From Microbacterium testaceum StLB037 (GTDB lineage Bacteria > Actinomycetota > Actinomycetes > Actinomycetales > Microbacteriaceae), in NCBI RefSeq assembly GCF_000202635.1, contig NC_015125.1, positions 558,001 through 622,000 of the forward strand: a stretch of 64,000 bases of DNA. The letters run 5' to 3'. Under the pieces are notes generated by a model that made no database searches, was not told the DNA's origin, and was given only the letters and a program-made list of their open reading frames with translations. Shown one piece after another: positions 28,202 through 37,673 of this stretch. Position 1 is the stretch's first letter. The number at the start of each line of letters is the position of its first letter. The translations under genes were made by a program, and so were the position numbers.

Positions 28202-30121
28202 ATGGGTGACTGGATCAGCGCCGTTCCGTCGTACCTCGTCGCCGTCCTGGTCCTGATCCTCCCCGGTGCCGCGGTCGTCGCGGCCGGGTGGGGCATCCGC
28301 AGTCCCCAGCGCCTCCTGCTCGCGCCGGCGGTCTCGGTCACGCTGGCCGCAGCCGCCTCCACCCTCGGCCATTTCGTCGGGCTGCGGTGGAATCTCCTGC
28401 CGTTGGCTCTCGCCACCCTGGTGGTGGTCGGCATCGGGCTCCTGCTCCGTCGCGGGACGGGGGCCGATCCGGCACCGACCGCGCGCCGCACGCTGCTGAC
28501 GGCGGCACTCGCGCTGGTGGCGACCGCGGGAGTGACGACCGTGATGTTCGCGCGCGCCTTCGGCGCTCCCGACAACATCGCCCAGCGCTTCGACAACATC
28601 GTCCATCTCAACGCCATCGCTCTCGCCGTGCAGAACGGCGACGCCTCGGGGTTCCAGATCGGCGCCACCTCCGACATCGGGTTCTACCCGAACGGCTGGC
28701 ACGCGATCACCACGCTCGTCGTCGAGCTCACCGGGGCCTCGGTCCCGGTCGCCGTCAACGGGGCGAACCTCGCGTTCGTCTCCGTGCTGTGGCCGGCGTC
28801 GATCATGGCGCTGGTGGGCGCGCTGTTCGCTCAGCGACGCACCGCGTACATCACGGCCGCCGCGCTCTCCGCCGGCTTCGGCGCCTTCCCCGCGCTCTTC
28901 TTCAACTGGGGTGTGCTCTACCCCAACCTCGTCGGGTACGCGATGGTGCCCGCGGCGCTCTCCACCGTGATCACCGCTCTCGATGACCGCGGCCCGCGCG
29001 CGCTCACGCGCGCCCTGCTGCTGGCGGCGCTCCTCGCGGGGGGCGTCTTCCTCGGCCACCCGAACGCGTTCCTGGCACTGCTCGCCTTCTCCGCGGCCGC
29101 CGTCATCGGCACCCTGTCCGTCCGTGCGTTCGACGCCCGCACACGTGCGTCGATGATCGGGGTCGGCGCGGCCGTCGTCGGCTTCGGTCTCGTCATGGCG
29201 GTCGTGTGGTCGATCTTCCGCACGGGCGCCGAGCATTCGGGCTGGGCCCCCTGGCAGAACCTGGCCCAGTCCGCCGGCGAAGGGCTGCTCGCCTCGCCCC
29301 GCGGCTTCACCCCGACGATCGTGGTGGTCCTCCTCCTGGCGGCGGGTGCGGTCGCCGTCGCCCGACGCCCCCGGTGGGTCCCCGTCCTCGCCGTGTTCGG
29401 GGTCGCCGTGGTGCTGTTCATGGTGGTGTCGGGTCTGCGCATCGACTCCCCCGTGCGGCAGGCGCTGACGAACCCCTGGTACAACGACGCGAATCGCCTG
29501 GCCGCGCTGCTCCCGCTCGCGGCGATCCCCGTGGCCACGCTCGGCGCGCTCGCGATCGTCGACGTCGCCCGCGGCTGGGCGACCCGGTGGTCGTTCCCGC
29601 GGTGGGCGCGCCGAACCGCCTCCGTGGTCGCGATCCTCGCCGTGTTCTCGGTCGTGCTCGGCCCGAACGTGCGGATCGCCCTCGCGCAGGTGCACGAGGC
29701 CTACGCCTACACCGACAACGCGCTCATCCTCTCCGGCGACGAACACGCCCTGCTCGAGCGCCTCGACGACGAGACCCCCGACGATGCGCTCATCATCGGC
29801 AGCCCGCGCACGGGGACCTCTCTCGCCCTCGCGCTCGCCGATCGCGAGGTGACGCAGCGGCACGTCTTCGGTTCCCCGTCCCCCGAGCTCCTGTTCCTCA
29901 ACACGCACCTGCGCGACATCGACTCCGACCCCGCCGTCTGCTCCACGGTCGACGAGCTCGGAATCGACTACGTGCTGGACTTCGGCCGTCGCGACGTGAT
30001 CGACGACCCGAACGGGGCGACGGCGTACGACGGCATCCAAGACCTCGTCCCGTCCGCGCACCTCGTCCTCGTCGACTCCCAGGGACCCGAGGCGCGCCTC
30101 TTCCGAATCGAGGGGTGCTGA
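28202..30121 (+). CDS. DUF6541-type multi-span membrane protein
   Basis: This 639-residue integral membrane protein has at least a dozen hydrophobic segments, an extracytoplasmic loop with FDNIVHLNAIA and DIGFYPNGWHAITTLV, and a soluble C-terminal domain. The pattern resembles the actinobacterial DUF6541 family and, more distantly, GT-C glycosyltransferases using lipid-linked sugars; an acidic residue in the first large loop (FDN) is consistent but not proof. It heads a cluster of glycosyltransferases and a flippase, so a role in adding side-chain sugars outside the membrane is plausible. The start is chosen by GGAGA about 9 bases upstream. Confidence 0.72.
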   Translation: MGDWISAVPSYLVAVLVLILPGAAVVAAGWGIRSPQRLLLAPAVSVTLAAAASTLGHFVGLRWNLLPLALATLVVVGIGLLLRRGTGADPAPTARRTLLTAALALVATAGVTTVMFARAFGAPDNIAQRFDNIVHLNAIALAVQNGDASGFQIGATSDIGFYPNGWHAITTLVVELTGASVPVAVNGANLAFVSVLWPASIMALVGALFAQRRTAYITAAALSAGFGAFPALFFNWGVLYPNLVGYAMVPAALSTVITALDDRGPRALTRALLLAALLAGGVFLGHPNAFLALLAFSAAAVIGTLSVRAFDARTRASMIGVGAAVVGFGLVMAVVWSIFRTGAEHSGWAPWQNLAQSAGEGLLASPRGFTPTIVVVLLLAAGAVAVARRPRWVPVLAVFGVAVVLFMVVSGLRIDSPVRQALTNPWYNDANRLAALLPLAAIPVATLGALAIVDVARGWATRWSFPRWARRTASVVAILAVFSVVLGPNVRIALAQVHEAYAYTDNALILSGDEHALLERLDDETPDDALIIGSPRTGTSLALALADREVTQRHVFGSPSPELLFLNTHLRDIDSDPAVCSTVDELGIDYVLDFGRRDVIDDPNGATAYDGIQDLVPSAHLVLVDSQGPEARLFRIEGC

Positions 30122-30123
30122 CG

Positions 30124-31320
30124 ATGTCGCGCGAAACGACCGTCGCGGTCGCCTACGACTGCCTCTTCCCGTACTCCACCGGCGGGGGCGAGCGGCAGTA
30201 CCGCGCCGTCGCCGACGAGCTCGGACGCGGGGGACTCGAGGTCGACTACCTCACCGCCGTGCAATGGGACGGCCCGACCCCGGTCGAGGAGCACTTCCGC
30301 ACCCGCCCCATCACGGGTCGTCTGAGCCTGTACTCCCCCGGCGGTGTGCGCCGCATCCCGGCGGCCCTGCGCTACGCCGCCGCGCTGTTCCGCACGCTCG
30401 TGCGTCGCCGTCGTCGTTACACGGCCCTCATCGTCAGCGGTCTGCCGATCTTCAACGTCTTCGCGGCGCGACTGGCCCTGCTCGGATCGGGCACGCGCGT
30501 GGTGGTGGACTACCTCGAGGTCTGGCACCGGCGCCAGTGGGTGGAGTACTCGGGTCTCGTGACCGGCACGATCGCGTGGGTGCTGCAGCGCGCGGCCATC
30601 GCCCTCACCCCTCTCGCGACCTGTCATTCGCAGCTCACCGCGACCCGTCTGCGCACCGAGGGGCTGCGCCGACCCCCGCTCGTCAGCCCCGGACTGATCG
30701 ACGACGCCGTCGAGGTCGGGACCCCCGGCCCGGCGGCCGAACCGCCCTACGTCCTGTACGTGGGCCGACACATCCCCGACAAGCAGGTCGAGGTCATCCC
30801 CGCCGCGGTCGCCGCCGCACGCGAGAGCATCCCGGACCTCCGACTGGTGATCCTCGGCACGGGCCCGAGCTCCGATGCCGTGCGCGCGGAAGTCCAGCGC
30901 GTGGGCGGCTCCGACTGGACCGAGTTCCCCGGATTCGTCTCGGATGCCGAACTGGACACGCTCCTGCACGGGGCCCTCGCGCTCGTGCACCCCTCGCGCC
31001 GTGAGGGCTTCGGCCTCGTGGTCGTCGAAGCCAACGCGCACGGCACTCCCGTCGTCCTCGTCGCCGGCGACGGCAACGCCGCCACAGAGCTCATCGACGA
31101 GGGCGTCAACGGCGTCGTCGCCGCCACCACCCGCCCCGACGACCTCGCCCGGGCCATCCGGACCGTCGCCGACGGCGGTGACGACCTGCGCCGCAGCGCG
31201 CGCGCCTGGTACGACACCGCCGTCCGCACCCGCACCATCCGCCGCACCGTGGAGGGCATCGCGTCGGCACTGGCGCTGCCGACCCGCTCCTCGGTGAAGA
31301 CGAAAGAAGACACCCCGTGA
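30124..31320 (+). CDS. Family 4 glycosyltransferase
   Basis: This 398-residue GT-B enzyme has an N-terminal acceptor domain beginning VAYDCLFPYSTGGGERQY and a donor-binding C-terminal half. That half carries YVGRHIPDKQVE and the retaining signature EGFGLVVVEANAHGTP, with the two glutamates 7 residues apart. The donor is unknown. The ATG lies 2 bases after the preceding stop, and its own stop overlaps the next gene as GTGA. Confidence 0.88.
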   Translation: MSRETTVAVAYDCLFPYSTGGGERQYRAVADELGRGGLEVDYLTAVQWDGPTPVEEHFRTRPITGRLSLYSPGGVRRIPAALRYAAALFRTLVRRRRRYTALIVSGLPIFNVFAARLALLGSGTRVVVDYLEVWHRRQWVEYSGLVTGTIAWVLQRAAIALTPLATCHSQLTATRLRTEGLRRPPLVSPGLIDDAVEVGTPGPAAEPPYVLYVGRHIPDKQVEVIPAAVAAARESIPDLRLVILGTGPSSDAVRAEVQRVGGSDWTEFPGFVSDAELDTLLHGALALVHPSRREGFGLVVVEANAHGTPVVLVAGDGNAATELIDEGVNGVVAATTRPDDLARAIRTVADGGDDLRRSARAWYDTAVRTRTIRRTVEGIASALALPTRSSVKTKEDTP

Positions 31321-32531
31321 CCACTCCCGCCCGAACCGATCCCGTCCCCACCGATGAGGTCGAGCTGACGATCCTCATGCCCTGCCTCAATGAGGCGGAG
31401 ACGCTCGAGGTCTGCATCCGGAAGGCCCAGGGCTTCCTGCAGCGCAGCGGCATCCGCGGCGAGGTGCTCATCTCCGACAACGGCAGCACCGACGGCTCCC
31501 AGGCGATCGCCGAGGGGCTCGGCGCCCGGGTGTCGCACGCCCCGCGCCGCGGATACGGCGCCGCGCTCATCAACGGCATCGAAACCGCGCGCGGCCGGTT
31601 CGTCATCATGGCCGACGCCGACGACAGCTACGACTTCGAGAACCTCGAGCCCTTCGTCGAGCGCCTCCGTGCCGGCGCCGACCTCGTCATGGGCAACCGC
31701 TTCCGCGGCGGGATCGCCCCCGGCGCGATGCCCCCGCTGCACAAGTACCTCGGCAACCCCGTGCTGTCGTTCATCGGCGAGCTGTTCTTCCGTCCCGGCA
31801 TCCGGGACTTCCACTGCGGTCTGCGCGGCTTCAACCGCGCGCGCATCCGCGACCTCGACCTGCAGACCACCGGCATGGAGTTCGCCTCCGAGATGGTCGT
31901 GCGCGCCTCTCTCGCTCGGTACCGCATCGAAGAGGTGCCGACCACGCTGAAGAAGGACGGACGCTCCCGCCCGCCGCACCTGCGCAGCTGGCACGACGGG
32001 TGGCGGCACCTCCGCTTCCTCCTGCTGTTCGCTCCGCGCTGGTTGTTCGTCTACCCCGGCCTCGTCGCCTTCTTCCTCGGCGCGATCGCGGTCGGTGTGC
32101 TCTCGTTCGGCGGGGTCGAGATCGCCGGGGTCGGCTTCGACGTCACCACGATGGTCTACGCCAGCGCGCTGTGCGTGATCGGATTCCAATCCCTGCTGTT
32201 CTTCTGGCTCACGAAGCTCTACGCCACGCAGGAGGGATTCCTCCCCACGAGCGAGAGATACCGACGGATCGTCGCGAAGTGGTCGGCCGAGCGCGGTCTC
32301 CTGATCGGCGTCGCCCTCTTCGTCCTGGGCATCGTCATCGGGATCGTCCAGGTGACCCTGTGGGGCAGCCTCGACTTCGGGCAGCAGAACGCCGCCCAGG
32401 CGGTGCGCATCGCCGTCCCCAGCGCGCTGACGATCATCCTCGGCTTCCAGACCGTCATGATGAGCTTCTTCTCCGGCGTGCTCACCACGCCGCGACGCGA
32501 GCAGCGGCCCGAAGCCGTCATCGAGAGCTGA
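31317..32531 (+). CDS. Membrane-anchored family 2 glycosyltransferase (dolichol-phosphate-mannose-synthase-like)
   Basis: This 404-residue protein has an N-terminal GT2 domain (about 1-230) with ILMPCLNEAETL, SDNGSTDGS and the metal motif ADADDSYDF, and four C-terminal hydrophobic segments. The same layout is seen in enzymes that make polyprenyl-phosphate sugars (GtrB/DPM1 type). If so, it would supply a lipid-phosphate sugar to a GT-C enzyme, possibly the membrane protein at 28202. The GTG start overlaps the preceding stop. Confidence 0.85.
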   Translation: MTTPARTDPVPTDEVELTILMPCLNEAETLEVCIRKAQGFLQRSGIRGEVLISDNGSTDGSQAIAEGLGARVSHAPRRGYGAALINGIETARGRFVIMADADDSYDFENLEPFVERLRAGADLVMGNRFRGGIAPGAMPPLHKYLGNPVLSFIGELFFRPGIRDFHCGLRGFNRARIRDLDLQTTGMEFASEMVVRASLARYRIEEVPTTLKKDGRSRPPHLRSWHDGWRHLRFLLLFAPRWLFVYPGLVAFFLGAIAVGVLSFGGVEIAGVGFDVTTMVYASALCVIGFQSLLFFWLTKLYATQEGFLPTSERYRRIVAKWSAERGLLIGVALFVLGIVIGIVQVTLWGSLDFGQQNAAQAVRIAVPSALTIILGFQTVMMSFFSGVLTTPRREQRPEAVIES

Positions 32532-33655
32532 TGGCCGCGTCCCGCATCCTCGTCGACCTGCTGGGGTTCACCGGCTCACGCGGCGGGACCGAGACCTACG
32601 CGCGGGAGCTCCTCCCGCGCCTCGAGGAGCGATTGCCGCACGCCCGTTTCGCCGCCCTCACGGGGCGCGCGGGGCAGACGCGCGTCACGACCTTCTTCCC
32701 CGGCCCGGTACAGATCGTGCCGTGGGTGGGCGCCGACCCGGCGACCTGGGCCCTCGGTGCCGTGGCCGGTACCGACGCCCTCGCCCGTCGGTACCGGGCG
32801 GACCTGGTGTGGGCCCCGGCGAACTTCGGACCGGTCTTCCGTGGGGTTCCCCGCGTGGTCACCGTGCACGACGCGATCTACGACGAGGTGCCCGGCGGGC
32901 TCGCCGAGCGCGCGCAGCGCAGCGTCACCTCACTCCTTATGCGGCGCTCCGCCCGCACGGCCGACCAGGTGCTCACGGTGTCCCACGCGGCCGCCGACAG
33001 CATCCGGGCCCATCTCGGCGTCGCCGCAGGACGCATCTCGGTCGTGCACAACGGCAGCACCGAGCCGCGCCCGCAAGACGACCCGGCGGGAATCCTCGCG
33101 CCGCTCGCCCTTCCCGTGGGCCGACCGATCGTCCTGAGCGTCGGCAACCGGATGCCGCACAAGAACTTCCGCGGACTGCTCGAGGCCGTGGCATCCCTTT
33201 CCCCCGCGGAGCGGCCCGTGACGGTCATCGCCGGCAGTCGCCTGCCCGACCCCCTCGCCGCCGACGTGGAGCGGCTGGGCCTGGAGGGCGACGTCGTCCT
33301 TCCCGGCTGGGTGAGCGACGCCCAGCTCGAGGCGCTGTTCCAGGTCGCCGACCTGTACGTCTGCCCCTCCCTCGTCGAGGGATTCGGTCTCCCCGTCGTC
33401 GACGCGCTGCGACGATCCGTCCCGGTGGTCGCCAACGACGTCCCCGTGCTCCGCGAGGTGGGCGGAAGCGCCGCGCGGTACGCGGATGCGACGGATGCCA
33501 CAGCCTTCGGCGACGCGATCCGCTCCGCCCTCGCCGCCCCGCCGAGCCCCGCGACCCGCGAGGCCGCGCAGCAGTGGGCCTCGCGCTTCACCTGGGACGG
33601 CGCGGCCGACGGCGTCGCCGAGGTCCTGGACCGCGCTCTCGGGGAGCGTCGATGA
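32531..33655 (+). CDS. Family 4 glycosyltransferase
   Basis: This 374-residue GT-B enzyme begins RILVDLLGFTGSRGGTETYA. It has VTVHDAIYDEVP and VLTVSHAAADSI in the acceptor half and VGNRMPHKNFRG and EGFGLPVVDALRRSVP in the donor half, as in mannosyl- and rhamnosyltransferases of polysaccharide clusters. The second acidic residue of the EX7E motif is Asp. The ATG overlaps the preceding stop by one base (TGATG), and its own stop overlaps the flippase start. Confidence 0.88.
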   Translation: MAASRILVDLLGFTGSRGGTETYARELLPRLEERLPHARFAALTGRAGQTRVTTFFPGPVQIVPWVGADPATWALGAVAGTDALARRYRADLVWAPANFGPVFRGVPRVVTVHDAIYDEVPGGLAERAQRSVTSLLMRRSARTADQVLTVSHAAADSIRAHLGVAAGRISVVHNGSTEPRPQDDPAGILAPLALPVGRPIVLSVGNRMPHKNFRGLLEAVASLSPAERPVTVIAGSRLPDPLAADVERLGLEGDVVLPGWVSDAQLEALFQVADLYVCPSLVEGFGLPVVDALRRSVPVVANDVPVLREVGGSAARYADATDATAFGDAIRSALAAPPSPATREAAQQWASRFTWDGAADGVAEVLDRALGERR

Positions 33656-34920
33656 CCGACACCGCGGGACCGGCACCGCTGCGCGGACGGCTTCTCGGCT
33701 TCATGGTGGTCCCGGCGATCGCCGCCATCTCGCCCCTCCTGGTGCTGCCGCTCATCTCGCGCCTCGCCGGCGACGGCGGCTGGGCGAGCGCGATCGCCGG
33801 AGAGGCGATCGGCACCTTCGCGGCGATCGCGATCGGCTACGGGTGGACGGCCGTCGGCCCCGCCCTCATCTCGATCGCCCCCGACGACGAGCGGCGCGCC
33901 CGGCTGTACCGCGACTCGATCGTGGTGCGACTGCTGCTCGCCGCGATCGTGCTGCCCCTCCTCGCCGTGGTGTGCTGGCTCGTGGCCTCGCCCGGATCCG
34001 AGCTGCTCACGGTGCTGATGGGCGTCCAGGGCGCTCTGATCGCCCTGTCCTTCACCTGGTACTGCGCGGGCGTCGGGGACCCTCGCACGATCATCTTCTT
34101 CGACGCCGTCCCGCGCGTGGTGGCCACCGCCCTCGCCGCGGGGGCGATCCTGCTGACCGGGATCGTCGAGCTCTACCCGGTCGCGGGCATCCTCGTGACG
34201 CTGGGCGGCACGATGCTGTTCAGCGCGCGCCTGCTGCGCCGGCATCCCGGTCCCTGGCCCCCGGCACGCGAGATCCCGGGTCTCCTGCGCGCGGGCCTTC
34301 CCGTCGCGGTGAACGACGCCGCGCTGAGCGCGTACTCCAGCGTCCCCGCTCCTCTCGTGAACGTCACGGCGCTTCCCTCGGCGGCCGCCGGCTACGCCTC
34401 GGCCGACAAGATGTTCAAGCTCGGGAGCGTCCTGCCCTTCACCCTCGCGAGCGCGTTCCAAAGCTGGGTGAGCGAGGGCGACGCCCTCGACCGCCGCCGA
34501 CGCCTGAGGGTGGCCCTCGCCACGCACGGGGCCTTCGGCCTCCTCGGCGCCGTCGTCCTCACCGCTCTCGGCCCCTGGGTCAGCCTCGTCATGTTCGGCG
34601 AGTCGGCCGCGGCCGGACTCGATCTGGTCGCCGCGATGGGGCTCGTGTTCCTCTTCCTCTCCGTCCGCACCTCGATGACGCGTCACGTGCTCTTCCCCGC
34701 GGGCAAGGCCCGTCTGGTCATGCGCGCTACGCTCGTGGCGACGGCGATCGGCGTCCCCGCGATGGTGGCGATGGCGATCGTGATCGGCCCCCTCGGCGCA
34801 GCGCTCGGCTACGCCCTCACCGAAGGCCTGGCCACCCTCCTGCTGTGGCGGCCGTGCGCCGCCGCGATGCGCGACATCGCGACCCCTCCGGCCCGAGAAG
34901 AACAGGACCGCACCGTATGA
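33652..34920 (+). CDS. Wzx-type polysaccharide flippase
   Basis: This 422-residue protein has about twelve membrane helices and belongs to the MOP superfamily of lipid-linked oligosaccharide flippases. It would turn undecaprenyl-linked repeat units to the outer face for polymerisation, perhaps by one of the O-antigen-ligase-family proteins. The ATG overlaps the preceding stop (ATGA), and the stop overlaps the next glycosyltransferase in the same way. It is the only flippase in the window, beside two ABC exporters. Confidence 0.85.
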   Translation: MTDTAGPAPLRGRLLGFMVVPAIAAISPLLVLPLISRLAGDGGWASAIAGEAIGTFAAIAIGYGWTAVGPALISIAPDDERRARLYRDSIVVRLLLAAIVLPLLAVVCWLVASPGSELLTVLMGVQGALIALSFTWYCAGVGDPRTIIFFDAVPRVVATALAAGAILLTGIVELYPVAGILVTLGGTMLFSARLLRRHPGPWPPAREIPGLLRAGLPVAVNDAALSAYSSVPAPLVNVTALPSAAAGYASADKMFKLGSVLPFTLASAFQSWVSEGDALDRRRRLRVALATHGAFGLLGAVVLTALGPWVSLVMFGESAAAGLDLVAAMGLVFLFLSVRTSMTRHVLFPAGKARLVMRATLVATAIGVPAMVAMAIVIGPLGAALGYALTEGLATLLLWRPCAAAMRDIATPPAREEQDRTV

Positions 34921-35798
34921 CCTCCTCCCCCCGTGACGCGGCCTCCCGCATCGGCGCGGTCGTGCTCACCTGGCGCGATCGCGTGCAGACCGTCGAGTGC
35001 GTGACCGGCCTCCTCGCTTCTCCGGCCATCACCCGCGTCGTGGTCGTCGACAACGAGGCCGACGGGACGATCCGGGATGCCTTCGCGCCCGACGATCGGA
35101 TCGAGTTCGTCGAGCTGAGCGCCAACACCGGGTTCGCCGTCGGGGTGAACGCGGGGATGAAGGTCCTTCTCGCCGACGACGCGATCGATCTCCTGCTCGT
35201 CATGAACAATGACGCGACCCTCCCCTCGAGCGACATCGAGCTCCTGCGCGCCGCTCTGGACACGGACGCGTCCCTCGGGGTCGTGGGTCCGCGCATCGTC
35301 ACGCCCGACGGCCAGCGATTCTCCGCCGGCGGGATCGTCAATCGCCTGACCTGGGGCATCCGCCAGCCGCGTCCGGCGGAGCAGCCCGACTTCCTCACGT
35401 GGGCCTGCGTCCTCGTGCGGCGATCCACGCTCGAGACCGCGGGTCTTCTCGACGAGCGCTTCTTCATGTACTGGGAGGACGTCGAATACGGCTTCCGCCT
35501 CCGCTCCCAGGGCATCGGTTTCGCCGAGGTCACCGACGCGGTCCTGACCCACGCGGTCTCGTCTTCGCACTCGCGGGCCGGCTCGCGGATCCTCGCCTAC
35601 TCCAGCCAGGCGTTCCGCCACTTCCTCGCCCTGCACGGCGGTGCCACGACCGTGACCGGTCTCGCCCGCCTCAGCGCCAAGGTCCTGCTCACGCTGGCCC
35701 GTGGCGACCGGCGCGGTGCCGCCTACGTGCGCGCCGGCTGGCGCCTCGGCTCCCCCGCTCCCGATCCGGCCTACCCGGCCGTGAACGCCCTGCCCTGA
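34917..35798 (+). CDS. Family 2 glycosyltransferase, rhamnosyltransferase-like
   Basis: This 293-residue GT2 enzyme resembles WbbL-type rhamnosyltransferases, with NTGFAVGVNAGM, the metal motif MNNDAT, the acceptor segment TWACVLVRRSTLE and FFMYWEDVEYGFRL. dTDP-rhamnose can be made by the rmlA, rmlB and rmlCD genes 4-6 kb downstream, which supports but does not prove the substrate. The ATG overlaps the flippase stop. Confidence 0.85.
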   Translation: MTSSPRDAASRIGAVVLTWRDRVQTVECVTGLLASPAITRVVVVDNEADGTIRDAFAPDDRIEFVELSANTGFAVGVNAGMKVLLADDAIDLLLVMNNDATLPSSDIELLRAALDTDASLGVVGPRIVTPDGQRFSAGGIVNRLTWGIRQPRPAEQPDFLTWACVLVRRSTLETAGLLDERFFMYWEDVEYGFRLRSQGIGFAEVTDAVLTHAVSSSHSRAGSRILAYSSQAFRHFLALHGGATTVTGLARLSAKVLLTLARGDRRGAAYVRAGWRLGSPAPDPAYPAVNALP

Positions 35799-35814
35799 CC
35801 CGAGAGGACGCCCC

Positions 35815-36696
35815 ATGACCATCGGCTTCGTCGTGACGACGCTGGGACGGCTCGAGCCGCTCCGCGCCCTGCTGACCTCTCTCGAGCACCAGCTCCAGGA
35901 CGGCGATCATGTCGTCCTCGTCGCGCAAGGCGCGCAGGAGGATGTGGCGACCCTCGCCGCGGAGTTCTCGGCGCGCGGTGTCCCGGTGACCGCGACCACC
36001 TCCGCGCGCGGCGCCTCGCTCGGGCGGAACACGGGCGTTGCGGCCCTGCCCGCCGGCGACGCCGTGGTCACCTTCCCCAACGACAACACGACGTACCCCG
36101 ACGGAACGGTGGCCGCCCTGCACGCGGCCGTCGACGACCCCGCGTTCCTCGCCGGGGGCTTCACCTCGTGGGACGAACGAGGCCCCAAGACCACGCTGCC
36201 CGCCGCGGGCACACCGCTGGACAAGTACAACGTGTGGTCGGTGATCGAGATGGGCATCCTCATCCGCCGCTCGCTGTTCGACGCCGTCAGGGGGTTCGAC
36301 GAGAACATGGGTCCCGGCTCCGCGTCGCCGTGGCAGGTGGCCGAGGGCACCGATCTGCTGCTGCGCGCGATGGCCCACGAACCTCGCCTCCTCCACGAGT
36401 TCCGGTGGCTCCCCGCCGATGTCCACGTCGACGGCATCTCGACGGGCTTCGGACTCGACACCGCGGAGCGCCGGCGGAAGCTGCGCGCGTACGGCCGGGG
36501 GACAGGGCGCGCGTTCGCCGTCCACGGCTACCCGCTCTGGTGGCGCCTCGCCTTCACCGCCGCCGGGCTGCTGTACGGAGTCCGCAATCCGCAGCCGATC
36601 ACTCTCGGCGACGGATGGCCGATGTTCGTCGGGCGCCTCGAGGGCACCCTCGGGCGCACGTTCGGTCAGGCGCGCATGGTGTCCGCCACCCGCTGA
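35815..36696 (+). CDS. Family 2 glycosyltransferase
   Basis: This 293-residue GT2 protein begins [19 protein letters not shown]. Where most family members have a DxD metal motif it has [11 protein letters not shown], a non-standard NDN. The acceptor region contains [17 protein letters not shown]. The ATG has GAGAGGA upstream, 16 bases after the preceding gene. It is the last gene of the run that starts at 28202; a fresh promoter follows at 36716. Confidence 0.82.
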   Translation: MTIGFVVTTLGRLEPLRALLTSLEHQLQDGDHVVLVAQGAQEDVATLAAEFSARGVPVTATTSARGASLGRNTGVAALPAGDAVVTFPNDNTTYPDGTVAALHAAVDDPAFLAGGFTSWDERGPKTTLPAAGTPLDKYNVWSVIEMGILIRRSLFDAVRGFDENMGPGSASPWQVAEGTDLLLRAMAHEPRLLHEFRWLPADVHVDGISTGFGLDTAERRRKLRAYGRGTGRAFAVHGYPLWWRLAFTAAGLLYGVRNPQPITLGDGWPMFVGRLEGTLGRTFGQARMVSATR

Positions 36697-36715
36697 GCGC
36701 CCGACACCCCGCTGT

Positions 36716-36721
36716 TACGCT
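36716..36721 (+). promoter_or_regulatory. -10 box of the UDP-xylose synthase gene (leaderless)
   Basis: TACGCT is followed by exactly six bases and the GTG start at 36728. It starts a new unit for the nucleotide-sugar genes. Confidence 0.6.
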
Positions 36722-36727
36722 GAGGAC

Positions 36728-37669
36728 GTGTCATCCAGAGTTCTCATCACCGGCGGTGCCGGCTTCATCGGGTCCCACCTCTCCGAGCGACTGCTCGACG
36801 AGGGCAACGAGGTCATCTGCGTCGACAACTTCTTCACGGGATCCCGCCGCAATGTCGAGCACCTGTTCGACAACCCGCGGTTCGAGCTCATGCGGCACGA
36901 CGTCACCTTCCCCCTCTACGTGGAAGTGGACCAGATCTACAACCTCGCGTGCCCCGCCTCCCCGGTGCACTACCAGCACGACCCCGTGCAGACCACCAAG
37001 ACCAGCGTCATGGGCGCGATCAACATGCTGGGCCTCGCCAAGCGCCTGCGCGTTCCGATCCTGCAGGCCTCGACCTCCGAGGTCTACGGCGACCCGGCGG
37101 TGCACCCGCAGACCGAGGACTACTGGGGCAACGTCAACCCCATCGGCACGCGCTCCTGCTACGACGAGGGCAAGCGCGCCGCGGAGACCCTGTTTTTCGA
37201 CTACCGCCGCCAGCACGACCTGTCGATCAAGGTCATCCGCATCTTCAACACGTACGGCCCGCGCATGCACCCGAACGACGGCCGCGTCGTGTCGAACTTC
37301 ATCGTCCAGGCCCTGCGCGGCGAGCCCATCACGATCTACGGCGACGGCTCGCAGACGCGCTCCTTCTGCTTCGTCGATGACCTCGTCGACGGCATGGTCC
37401 GCCTGATGAACACGGGGCAGGAGGTGACCGGCCCGATCAACGTGGGCAACCCGGGCGAATTCACCATGCTCGAGCTCGCGAACGCCGTCCTCGAGATCAC
37501 CGGGAGCACCTCGACGATCGAGCACCGTCCCCTCCCCCAGGACGACCCCAAGCAGCGTCAGCCCAACATCGACCTCGCGCGCCGCGAGCTCGGCTGGGAG
37601 CCGACGATCGCGCTGCGCCCCGGCCTCGAGCGCACGATCGAGTACTTCCGGTCGGTTCTGGCGGACTGA
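36728..37669 (+). CDS. uxs: UDP-glucuronate decarboxylase (UDP-xylose synthase)
   Basis: This 313-residue extended SDR has [12 protein letters not shown] at the N-terminus, [10 protein letters not shown], and the combined signature [14 protein letters not shown] (YxxxK) followed by [11 protein letters not shown], characteristic of UDP-glucuronate decarboxylases. It would oxidise and decarboxylate UDP-glucuronate to UDP-xylose. No UDP-glucose dehydrogenase is in the window, so the substrate must be made elsewhere. The GTG start is fixed by the TACGCT box 6 bases upstream. It is followed after 4 bases by another SDR. Confidence 0.88.
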   Translation: MSSRVLITGGAGFIGSHLSERLLDEGNEVICVDNFFTGSRRNVEHLFDNPRFELMRHDVTFPLYVEVDQIYNLACPASPVHYQHDPVQTTKTSVMGAINMLGLAKRLRVPILQASTSEVYGDPAVHPQTEDYWGNVNPIGTRSCYDEGKRAAETLFFDYRRQHDLSIKVIRIFNTYGPRMHPNDGRVVSNFIVQALRGEPITIYGDGSQTRSFCFVDDLVDGMVRLMNTGQEVTGPINVGNPGEFTMLELANAVLEITGSTSTIEHRPLPQDDPKQRQPNIDLARRELGWEPTIALRPGLERTIEYFRSVLAD

Positions 37670-37673
37670 CCCG

